In this document: in pieces, positions 56,849 through 64,000 of the stretch
Layout of the letters: the number at the start of each line of letters is the position of its first letter
Numbering within the stretch: position 1 is the first letter of the stretch
Assembly: GCF_000831385.1 (NCBI RefSeq)
Contig: NZ_AP014548.1
Span: 1,405,905-1,469,904, forward strand
Source: Nonlabens marinus S1-08
GTDB taxonomy: Bacteria > Bacteroidota > Bacteroidia > Flavobacteriales > Flavobacteriaceae
Reading direction: 5' to 3'
DNA length: 64,000 bases
Position numbers and translations under genes: made by a program
The notes under the pieces: generated by a model
What the model was told of the DNA's origin: nothing
Database searches by the model: none
What the model saw: the letters and a program-made list of their open reading frames with translations, nothing else

Positions 56849-57241
56849 CTATACGGCTAAACGCACCTCTGTTTTTAATAATAATCTGCTGATGCGTAAT
56901 ATGAATTCGTTAGGGTTAAATGGTTTTGCTACAAAATCATCAGCTCCTAATTGAAATGCTTTAGTGACGGTTCTTTCTTCTTCTCCTAATCCAGACAATA
57001 CAATTACAGGAACTTGTGGAAGATGATCCTTGCTATAAGTAATTACTTCAAGGCCTGATTTGAGTGGTAGAACTACATCTGTAACGACTAGATCTGGTTG
57101 TATTTCATCAATAAGGCGCATGGCTTCTAAGCCATTAACAGCATTTGAAACTTCATAACCTTCTTTTTTCAGAATAAAGTTTAAGATCTTTAAAGTGAGC
57201 AAATTATCTTCGATAACAAGTATTTTTGTAGGGGCAGTCAT
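56849..57241 (-). CDS. Single-domain response regulator (CheY-like receiver)
   Basis: 130 residues, only a receiver domain. Acidic pocket near ILVIEDN, phosphoryl-accepting Asp in VVTDVVLPLKSG (about residue 56), conserved Ser in VLSGLG and Lys in FVAKPF. There is no output domain, so it would act by binding a partner. It lies 183 bp after the YaiO gene in the same direction, so it may be the last gene of the exopolysaccharide operon and control the synthase (inference). No histidine kinase is nearby. Confidence 0.9.
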   Translation of the reverse strand: MTAPTKILVIEDNLLTLKILNFILKKEGYEVSNAVNGLEAMRLIDEIQPDLVVTDVVLPLKSGLEVITYSKDHLPQVPVIVLSGLGEEERTVTKAFQLGADDFVAKPFNPNEFILRISRLLLKTEVRLAV

Positions 57242-57424
57242 GAGCAGAGTATTAACATTAGTTCAATTGTAAAGAACGGACTTACGAACTTTTACAATAT
57301 GACACTAAAAATACTTAAATAATCTGTGAAGTGTATGATATCTGATTAAAAACGCCTTTTAAAAGTGTGTTTGTTCGATAAACGGTAAATTTTTAAGAAA
57401 AGTATGCCGTATAGGTTATATATT

Positions 57425-58702
57425 TTACAATCTATAGTACAACATAAAAAAGCCGTTCAATTCAGTTTGCCAATCTCCTTCCCGGTATTCTTGACGATTA
57501 TTTACTACTTGGATTCCTGCGTTAAGATTTGTTCCAAGCTGGTGGTAATACCCCAATCCTACTCGATAAGAATCGAGTTGAACCCGTTGATCTAAATCAC
57601 CAGAAAGAACGCTCTCGTCTGGTGTAGTTCCATAACCAATTATCCCATTGATGTAATCAAAACGAGTTTTGTAATAATATCTTGTGGTCAATGTTAGTGC
57701 TGGGTATATAGATTCTTCTTGCTGCTGTAAGAAGGATGTCAAATGGAACCAATAGGGGCCTGCATATTTGCCTACTCCTATAATTGCTGCTGGTATATTA
57801 GTTTGAGCCACATAGGTATACCTTATGCCTAAGTCTACCTGCCAACCTTTATTCAAATTTTGAAAATATGTGGCCCCCAGACGCCATTTAGGAAAAACGA
57901 GATCATCTGAGTATCCTACCGATACATTTGCATAACTACGTTCACTCGTGAAGAAGTAAGATTCACCTTCCAGTTGAATTCCATCCAGTAGTACAGCTCC
58001 ATTAGATCTTCTCTGGGTATAATTTACCCTTCCTAACAGAGAACCCCACTTGCGTTCTCTTATATATTGCACTGTTCCTAAGTGCCATGGACCTATGCCG
58101 TCTCGATCAAAAGATGTAAGGCTGTATTGAATACCTAATCTATCGCTGTTGAATCTGGAATCTAGCCAAAATATGCGTTGTCTGAGATCAGGGTCTTGTG
58201 GATATAATGCGGTAAGTTCATTTAAATATTCCCGTTCCTTTTCTGTTTTATTTTCTAATTGTAGAAGTGACAGTTTTTTAAGCCTAAAACTTTTGTTTTC
58301 TGGGTGTGCATCAATCGCTTTTGTGATGACCTGTGAAGCGGCTTCATAATTCTTTGTCTCTAGTTCTAAGTTGATGAGGTATGAGAATGCTTCTTGATAG
58401 GCGTTGTTTTTCTCTATCACTCGCTTAAAGTAAGTTCTTGCACTGTCTGGTTGCTTGGTGAGTTGGTAGGTTCTGCCTATCACTACTTGAAAATCCAGAT
58501 AATCAGGGCTAACTTTCATTCCCAACCGGGCTTGCTGAAGCGCAGTATCGTATTCTTTTTTATTTAAAGATTCGTATGCTTTGGTGAGTAAGCTGTCTGT
58601 GTTGATTTTCTGAGCATGCGCCATGTGAATTCCAAAAGCTCCTATGACAAATAGAATTAAAAACTTTTGTTGGTAGAGTTTGAGGGAATAATTCACATTC
58701 AT
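57425..58702 (-). CDS. YaiO-family outer-membrane beta-barrel protein with TPR domain
   Basis: 425 residues. A signal peptide (cleavage after about residue 30, AHA-Q), then three or four TPR-like hairpins (about 33-165), then a YaiO-type beta-barrel to the C-terminus, which ends in an amphipathic strand (FFMLYYRL). YaiO proteins are thought to form exit channels for exopolysaccharide. It lies 10 bp after the GT2 synthase gene. Confidence 0.9.
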   Translation of the reverse strand: MNVNYSLKLYQQKFLILFVIGAFGIHMAHAQKINTDSLLTKAYESLNKKEYDTALQQARLGMKVSPDYLDFQVVIGRTYQLTKQPDSARTYFKRVIEKNNAYQEAFSYLINLELETKNYEAASQVITKAIDAHPENKSFRLKKLSLLQLENKTEKEREYLNELTALYPQDPDLRQRIFWLDSRFNSDRLGIQYSLTSFDRDGIGPWHLGTVQYIRERKWGSLLGRVNYTQRRSNGAVLLDGIQLEGESYFFTSERSYANVSVGYSDDLVFPKWRLGATYFQNLNKGWQVDLGIRYTYVAQTNIPAAIIGVGKYAGPYWFHLTSFLQQQEESIYPALTLTTRYYYKTRFDYINGIIGYGTTPDESVLSGDLDQRVQLDSYRVGLGYYHQLGTNLNAGIQVVNNRQEYREGDWQTELNGFFMLYYRL

Positions 58703-58712
58703 AAATTTAATT

Positions 58713-60167
58713 TTACACTTGAGATTTGGAGTAACCTTTTCTCACCATTACTCCCCATTTTGATTCTTTTTTGGTAAAAAACTGCCAATACCCTTTTAAT
58801 GCAGAGTAAACAATTATGGGGTGATAAAAAAATGGTTCGATGAGCGACATTACTATCAGTGTCAACACTTCTTTAATGTTGGCATAACTTTTATAGAGCA
58901 ACTCATCTAGTAATATGGATATAATAGTAATGTTTATGTAGAAAAGATAAACAAAGAGAAGAGGCCATATTAAAAAATTTAAACTGATGGTTTCAAAATA
59001 AAAATATGATATGGAAAGGGTTAATAAAATAAGCAGTGTACCAAAGGCTTCTATGATAGGTCCTAAAAATTCAAAAAGAAAAAAATAAGGTAGAGAGAAC
59101 CAGGCAGTACTCCCGTACTTAGGGTTAAAGAACATTTTTTTGTGAAGCATTAATGTTTGAATTAGGCCTCTTGCCCATCGCACTCTTTGCCGAATCAGAA
59201 TATTTAAGTTAGGAGGTACTTCAGTCCAACATAAAGACTCTGGAATGTATTTTATTTTGAACTTCACATTTCTATCATACATTTCCTTTCTCATTCTTAT
59301 GATCAGGTCCATGTCCTCGCCTAACGAGTTGTGGGTGTACCCCCCAGAGCTAATAGCAACTTCCTTATCAAACATTCCTAACCCGCCTGATACTAGAATT
59401 AAACTGTTTATTTGGCTCCAGGCCATTCTCCCAAAAACAAATGCACGTACATATTCCAGTTCTTGAAACATAGGATACCAACTCGTTGGAAAGTGCACTT
59501 TTTCTAAAAACCCCTCATTTACCTCACAAGAGTTAGAACTTCTAATGGCTGCTCCTGTTGCTATTACCTTAACTTCACTTTCAATAAAGGGTTTTACAAG
59601 TTTGAGAATCGTATCAGGTTTTAAAATACAATCCACGTCAGTGCATAAAAACAGAGGATATTGCGAGGAATTGATACCTGCGTTAGAGGCATCTGCTTTT
59701 GATTTTCTATTCTCTTTGTCAACTACTAAAAGTTTTGAATAAACTGGATTTTTAGATTTGTAATGTCCTTTGACTGGTGCGGTATGTATTCTTTCTTGAT
59801 AAAAAAAAGGCACCTTTATAAGTTCGAACTCTTGAATTAATTTTTCTAATGTACTGTCTGAACTACCATCATTAACAATCACCACCTCGTATTTAGGATA
59901 AGAGAGGGATAACAGACATTTGACATTGTAAACAATTGTTTCCCCTTCATTAAAAGCAGGTGCTACTATGGATACTCCGATAGCATTGTTTGATTTAAGT
60001 AAAACATCTTCATTGATATAATGCTTCATCAAGACATACCTCCTGATGGCATAATAGGATAACAGGGCAAACACTAAATAAGATATAATATAGAATGCAG
60101 AGTAACTGACTATTAACCATTCATACACCTTTTGCAAGTATAAAAGTAAGTCGTATAGATGTCTCAT
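58713..60167 (-). CDS. Processive GT2 exopolysaccharide synthase
   Basis: 484 residues. One or two N-terminal helices, then a GT-A catalytic domain: VSIVAPAFNEGETI, VNDGSSDSTL, CTDVDC (metal-binding), GGYTHNSLGEDMDL (catalytic ED), and RQRVRWARG, the QxxRW motif of processive synthases. Three or four C-terminal transmembrane helices follow. The closest known group is poly-beta-1,6-GlcNAc synthase (PgaC/IcaA) and hyaluronan-like synthases. It overlaps the HEAT-repeat gene by 4 bp. No deacetylase of the PgaB type is present. Confidence 0.9.
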   Translation of the reverse strand: MRHLYDLLLYLQKVYEWLIVSYSAFYIISYLVFALLSYYAIRRYVLMKHYINEDVLLKSNNAIGVSIVAPAFNEGETIVYNVKCLLSLSYPKYEVVIVNDGSSDSTLEKLIQEFELIKVPFFYQERIHTAPVKGHYKSKNPVYSKLLVVDKENRKSKADASNAGINSSQYPLFLCTDVDCILKPDTILKLVKPFIESEVKVIATGAAIRSSNSCEVNEGFLEKVHFPTSWYPMFQELEYVRAFVFGRMAWSQINSLILVSGGLGMFDKEVAISSGGYTHNSLGEDMDLIIRMRKEMYDRNVKFKIKYIPESLCWTEVPPNLNILIRQRVRWARGLIQTLMLHKKMFFNPKYGSTAWFSLPYFFLFEFLGPIIEAFGTLLILLTLSISYFYFETISLNFLIWPLLFVYLFYINITIISILLDELLYKSYANIKEVLTLIVMSLIEPFFYHPIIVYSALKGYWQFFTKKESKWGVMVRKGYSKSQV

Positions 60168-61234
60168 ATAATAGCAGAGTTCAAATGGAGCTTCATCTTA
60201 TCTATTTCTAAATCAGACTTAAAGGATTGCTCATAGCTACTTTGATCAACTGATTTTAGGCACTTCAAAAGTTCCATCTTAATATCTTTATCGATTGCTT
60301 TCATAAGAAGACAAGATTTGACAAATAAAACAGTAGACTCACTACCTATGACAGCAAGCGACTGCAATATTCTAATCTTTAATTCTTTATCTTCTTTATG
60401 AAACTGCCCGTGCAATATTTGTTCAGATTCAATTAAAAATAACTCCTTGACAGCTAGTACAACATCTTCTCTAATTCTAGGATTGGGATGATCTATTAAG
60501 GAAAGGATTTTGTCTTGAGCGCCAGTGTAATTATGAAACATCATGACTTTCAAACCTAGCATTACAATAGATTCATTTTTTGCATCTAGCCAAAGGTCGA
60601 TATTTCCAGGCAGCGGCTCCTTTTTCATAAAAAAAACATCAATCACTTTATATTCATTGACATTAGAAATAGGATAGGGGTAAGATAATAGAAAATCAAA
60701 CGATTCCTTTGTCAAATACAGATTAGCGATAAAAGCATTGGATCTTAAAATAGGCTGTTTTGAATGAACATACGGTTCAATATACTTTTGGCCATCTTGA
60801 TAATTTAGCATTTGGAAATGATATATTCCAGTGCATTTAGTTCTCCAAAACCAACTTTTAATAAGCTTCAGGCTATATAGGTGAAGATCAAATGCTACAT
60901 AGATATCTGTCACTTGATGAACCAAATCACCCTTCAGATTTTGGCTCAAATTGATGATAGAAGACAGCACTATTTTTCGGAACCACTTTTTATGATAAGG
61001 GAATTTAGCTTTGAATTTCAAGACCTCTTTATCTAATTCTGCTCCTTGGTAACCCATAAAGGTAACCTCTGTCAAGAAATCTGAAATTTCTGGTAGAAAA
61101 ATTTGTTTTTTACGAGAGATGTAGACGTACCTAAGTCTGTAATAGACAAGCGCTAGAGTGATAAGCGCCAGTAATACTAGAAGCATAGGTATGGTGTAAA
61201 TCCTTAGTAATCCCTCAAGAAAACTTTTCGTCAT
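60164..61234 (-). CDS. HEAT-repeat membrane protein of the exopolysaccharide operon
   Basis: 356 residues. One N-terminal transmembrane helix (about 12-32), then helical repeats with HEAT character, clearest in LIDHPNPRIREDVVLAVKELFLIESEQ and KIRILQSLAVIGSESTVLFVKSCLL. It is the first gene of the HEAT, GT2, YaiO, response-regulator run. A scaffold for the synthase, possibly binding the response regulator, is inference from gene order. Confidence 0.8.
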   Translation of the reverse strand: MTKSFLEGLLRIYTIPMLLVLLALITLALVYYRLRYVYISRKKQIFLPEISDFLTEVTFMGYQGAELDKEVLKFKAKFPYHKKWFRKIVLSSIINLSQNLKGDLVHQVTDIYVAFDLHLYSLKLIKSWFWRTKCTGIYHFQMLNYQDGQKYIEPYVHSKQPILRSNAFIANLYLTKESFDFLLSYPYPISNVNEYKVIDVFFMKKEPLPGNIDLWLDAKNESIVMLGLKVMMFHNYTGAQDKILSLIDHPNPRIREDVVLAVKELFLIESEQILHGQFHKEDKELKIRILQSLAVIGSESTVLFVKSCLLMKAIDKDIKMELLKCLKSVDQSSYEQSFKSDLEIDKMKLHLNSAII

Positions 61235-61550
61235 GGCATGAAAATAACTTATTTTGAGTTGTAATTAATCAAACCTGATAGGAGTCTTTTAAATTATCAG
61301 ATTTTTCTTAAAATTCATACGTAAAAAGGGCTGCAACGTATTTTTTTCACATAAATAAGCAAGTCTTGTCATATTTAGGTTGATTGTAAATCGATCTTTT
61401 TTCCAATTCAAAGTTCATAGTTTCTATTTAGCGAAATTATAGATTTGTGACTCTTAAACTTGTTTTTTAGATGAAGTCAGAAATCAGATCTACACTTTTA
61501 ATAAATTAGGATCAAAAAAAAACTTTTAGAGTCAGAAATTGTAATGTGTT

Positions 61551-61566
61551 CGCTTTCGCGAAAGCG
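61551..61566. repeat. 16-bp palindrome, copy 12
   Basis: Perfect copy in the 653-bp gap between the HEAT-repeat gene and the adhesin gene. The rest of that gap is AT-rich; I see only the promoter and leader listed below. Confidence 0.95.
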
Positions 61567-61729
61567 AAATTCATGTTCGACAAGATCAACTTTAATCGGT
61601 TTAACTGTTTTGTTAAAAATACGACAAATTACAAAACTGAAAAAAAACCCTTGTTTTGATTAACACATGTTAATTTATCATTTTCACCCCTCTCTTTTAA
61701 TCGGTTAATTAACTATGCAAACGAAAGTA

Positions 61730-61760
61730 TTTGTGCGCGTAATTCTAAAAGTTATTTTTG
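61730..61760 (+). promoter_or_regulatory. Promoter of the large secreted protein
   Basis: TTTG at 61730-61733, a 19-nt spacer, TATTTTTG at 61753-61760. Both elements match the Bacteroidota consensus. Transcription should begin near 61765, 123 nt before the ATG. Confidence 0.8.
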
Positions 61761-61764
61761 TACA

Positions 61765-61887
61765 GTATTGGCGATAAGCCAAACCGCAATGTTACTAAAG
61801 TTAGGGGGTTAGTTTCAGCTGCATATTTTTACTGCTAGTAGGTGTACTCTCTTTTTAGTGCTATTGAATCATTTAATCAATTAGTCA
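61765..61887 (+). promoter_or_regulatory. Long, possibly structured 5' leader
   Basis: The RNA would begin with a perfect 5-bp hairpin, TTGGC-GATAA-GCCAA (61768-61782), then AACC and GGTT stretches that could pair around CTAA/TTAG, and a CAGTA/TACTG pairing over a longer range. Most genes here have leaders of 12-35 nt, so 120 nt is unusual. It does not fit the riboswitch classes I know. Confidence 0.35.
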
Positions 61888-64000
61888 ATGAGCAACTCTA
61901 CTATTGTAAAAAAATCTTCTTTACAGTTTTTACTCGTATTTATTTTTGGGCTTACATCTTTGTCGATGATTGGTCAATCGCGCTCTTGTTTACGCGAGAA
62001 CTGTTTTGATGTGGTGTCTTTTGATGCAGAGCCTGTAATTGATAATGGGGGTGCGCCATTAGCGGTTGGAACACGATATCGTTTTGCTAATGCGGCTGGA
62101 GCTATTAATTCAAATCCTGCCATCGATGTATTGGTAACGATCGTGGAGCTTAATAATACCTCTCTACTCGATATTGATGTTTCTGCAGATGGTTTGCCTC
62201 GTGCATTCCAGCCTAGAATTTCAGCCACCACAACAGGAGAGATTAGCGCTTTGTTCCGCATCCAGTTGGTAAATGCGGGAACCAATACCTTAAGTAATAG
62301 TGTTTGTTTCTATGCGAGCCCTTTTGATATTGATGGTGGGCCAAACATTCAGGAGTTTGCAGAATTGTCTTTGACTGATGCTTACACACGATCTGCGAAC
62401 ACACAAATTGAAATTACGAGAAATTCGAATGTTATTCGTGGTAGGAACATTAATAATCAATCTGCTCCCGTAGAGCCTATTGATACATCTCCATTTTACA
62501 CCTTTAGTAATTACTATGAGAACAGAAATACTTTCACCTTTCGTATAGGGAAAGTAGGTACGGGAACGCAAAATAATAGGTTCTATGCATTGGTATTAGA
62601 GCGTGCTGCATTCCAGAACCCAGTAACGGTCTTTGTCACACAACCTCTTTTATGTGGAACAGTAAGAAGAGATAATGGAGCGCCTATTTCAGGGGTCACC
62701 GTTCGACTTGAACGACCGAATGGTACGCTTATCACAACCACCACTACTGGGTCCGATGGTAAATATCAATTCAATGCCACTAGAAACCCAGATTTAGGAT
62801 CAGAAACTTTTGTAATAAGAGAAGTGGACCCTGCAATTGACGTTCCGACTGGTTTTGCATTAGCTTCTGTGTCTGATGTTGATGGAGCAAATGATAACGT
62901 CATAACTGTTACGGTTAACGAGGCATCTATTGTAAATAACGATTTCGTTGATGGTCCAGATTTCGATCGAGATGGAGTGGCAGACTCTGTTGATTTAGAT
63001 GATGATAATGATGGTATTACGGATGTTAATGAAGGTGGGGATACTGCTAACGATGATGGTGACGCATTCCCTAACCGTATTGATCGAGATGCGGATAATG
63101 ACGGTTGTACTGATGTTATTGAAGGAGGATTTCAAGATCCTGATGGAGATGGACAAGTAGGTGGTCAACCAGTAACGGTCAATGCAAATGGTTTAGTGAC
63201 AAGTGGAGGTGGGCAAACAGTGAATGCTGCTGGAAATAATTACAATGTTCCCCCTAGAGACGGTAATGGTAATGGAACTTTTGATTTCAGAGAAGTAGGT
63301 ACAAATGTTGCGATTACCAGTCAGCCACAAAATGATACAGCATTTGCTCCAGGTAATAACTCGGCTCAGTTCTCTGTAACCGCGACTGGTTCAAGTCCAG
63401 TTTATCGCTGGCAGGTAAGCGTGAATGGTGGTGCTTTTACAAATTTAAGTAACGGTACTAATTATTCAGGAGTTTCGACAAATACATTGACAGTCAACAA
63501 CCCGCCATCTAATTTCAATGGTAATCTTTATCGTGTAGTAGTTACAAGTTCCTCTTTACTTTGTACAAGTACTACAAGTAATTCTGCATTGTTAACTGTA
63601 GGTTCTTCCCTTGCTATTACTAAAGACGATAGGACTGGCGTTTACGATACTGCTGGCAATGAGATAATATATGACGTTGTTGTCACCAACACCGGGAACT
63701 CGACGTTGAATAACATCTCTTTATCAGATAATAATGGTACACTAAGTAGAACGTCAATCGCAACATTGGCAGCAGGAGAGTCTGTTTCTCTTACTTCAAG
63801 ACACATTATAACTCAAGCTGAATTAAATTCTGGCAGAGTTTTGAATCAAATTACTGGTTCTGGAACAAATACTACGGGAGATACTATATCAGATCTTTCT
63901 GATGATCCTGGAAATAATACGAACGTAGATACTAATGGTAATGGCAATCCTGATGATGTTACCGTAACTCCATTAGTTGTTAGAAATTCTATCGCCCTTA
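61888..64000 (+). CDS. Large multidomain secreted adhesin-like protein (N-terminal 704 residues, runs off the window)
   Basis: The frame from ATG 61888 stays open to the window end. Signal peptide of about 31 residues ([19 protein letters not shown]). Then a beta-rich region; an SdrD-B/Cna-B-like repeat near 250-335 ([26 protein letters not shown]); Asp-rich thrombospondin-type-3-like calcium repeats near 350-425 ([35 protein letters not shown]); an Ig-like domain near 470-570 ([18 protein letters not shown]); and a DUF11-like repeat ([21 protein letters not shown]). This is the usual plan of flavobacterial T9SS cargo ending in a gliding-motility-associated or type B sorting domain, which would lie beyond the window. 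Confidence 0.85.
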   Translation, partial: MSNSTIVKKSSLQFLLVFIFGLTSLSMIGQSRSCLRENCFDVVSFDAEPVIDNGGAPLAVGTRYRFANAAGAINSNPAIDVLVTIVELNNTSLLDIDVSADGLPRAFQPRISATTTGEISALFRIQLVNAGTNTLSNSVCFYASPFDIDGGPNIQEFAELSLTDAYTRSANTQIEITRNSNVIRGRNINNQSAPVEPIDTSPFYTFSNYYENRNTFTFRIGKVGTGTQNNRFYALVLERAAFQNPVTVFVTQPLLCGTVRRDNGAPISGVTVRLERPNGTLITTTTTGSDGKYQFNATRNPDLGSETFVIREVDPAIDVPTGFALASVSDVDGANDNVITVTVNEASIVNNDFVDGPDFDRDGVADSVDLDDDNDGITDVNEGGDTANDDGDAFPNRIDRDADNDGCTDVIEGGFQDPDGDGQVGGQPVTVNANGLVTSGGGQTVNAAGNNYNVPPRDGNGNGTFDFREVGTNVAITSQPQNDTAFAPGNNSAQFSVTATGSSPVYRWQVSVNGGAFTNLSNGTNYSGVSTNTLTVNNPPSNFNGNLYRVVVTSSSLLCTSTTSNSALLTVGSSLAITKDDRTGVYDTAGNEIIYDVVVTNTGNSTLNNISLSDNNGTLSRTSIATLAAGESVSLTSRHIITQAELNSGRVLNQITGSGTNTTGDTISDLSDDPGNNTNVDTNGNGNPDDVTVTPLVVRNSIAL

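Noticed and set aside
56760..56954. 64-codon plus-strand open frame beside the right direct repeat
   Set aside because: Its second half is antisense to the response regulator and it shows no protein features.
61765..61887. Class I cyclic-di-GMP riboswitch in the adhesin leader
   Set aside because: GCCAAACC and AAAG stretches look faintly similar, but the GNRA-capped hairpin, the receptor and the second stem are absent.
61974..62571. Two minus-strand open frames of 103 and 93 codons
   Set aside because: They lie over the N-terminal part of the adhesin gene, which has a promoter, signal peptide and continuous domains on the plus strand.

Overview
The window is a chromosomal segment of a Bacteroidota bacterium, almost certainly a marine-type Flavobacteriaceae member. 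The evidence is the gldKLMN core of the type IX secretion system (T9SS), an exosortase F pair, T9SS-type secreted proteins, a FecI/FecR/STN TonB-receptor signalling set, promoters of the Bacteroidota form (TTG or TTTG, about 19-22 nt, TAnnTTTG), and a 16-bp palindrome CGCTTTCGCGAAAGCG that recurs through the window. I cannot fix the genus from sequence alone.

Layout. 0-1.2 kb: a truncated GAF-domain gene divergent from xrtF and its partner. 1.4-4.4 kb: a three-gene envelope operon (small membrane protein, methyltransferase, sulfatase-fold enzyme). 4.5-9.1 kb: a zinc metalloprotease lipoprotein and a T9SS-exported endonuclease I. 9.2-15.8 kb, minus strand: a housekeeping run miaB, sigma-54 activator, lptE, TPR gene, secG, groES, groEL. 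16.2-24.6 kb, plus strand: topA, a degenerate ureohydrolase-family gene, gldK, gldL, gldM, gldN. 24.7-28.1 kb: FAD oxidoreductase, DUF983 protein, ABC-F ATPase. 28.2-34.1 kb: an RND efflux operon ending in a tiny CPXCG zinc-ribbon gene. 34.1-34.9 kb: a DUF2383 protein and the initiator tRNA. 35.0-41.5 kb: three minus-strand lipoprotein genes (one frameshifted) divergent from an ECF sigma / anti-sigma / STN-TonB-receptor operon. 41.9-56.1 kb: a surface-polysaccharide locus in two convergent blocks (ABC exporter, asparagine-synthase-like amidotransferase, sugar dehydrogenase, FemAB-like protein, formyltransferase, two PLP aminotransferases, glycosyltransferases, WbqC, PglD, StrG-like protein, beta-propeller). 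56.8-61.2 kb: a HEAT / GT2 / YaiO / response-regulator exopolysaccharide operon. 61.9-64.0 kb: the start of a large secreted adhesin-like protein.

How it fits together. Much of the window builds or decorates the cell surface: protein export (SecG, T9SS motor and ring parts, exosortase F), LPS transport (LptE), an ABC-exported glycan probably carrying amino, formyl and amide groups, a synthase-type exopolysaccharide, and a large secreted protein. The most distinctive signals are the dispersed palindrome, its absence from the 15-kb polysaccharide locus, a pair of diverged direct repeats of about 127 bp that bracket that locus, and a metal-site-deficient ureohydrolase paralogue next to gldK.
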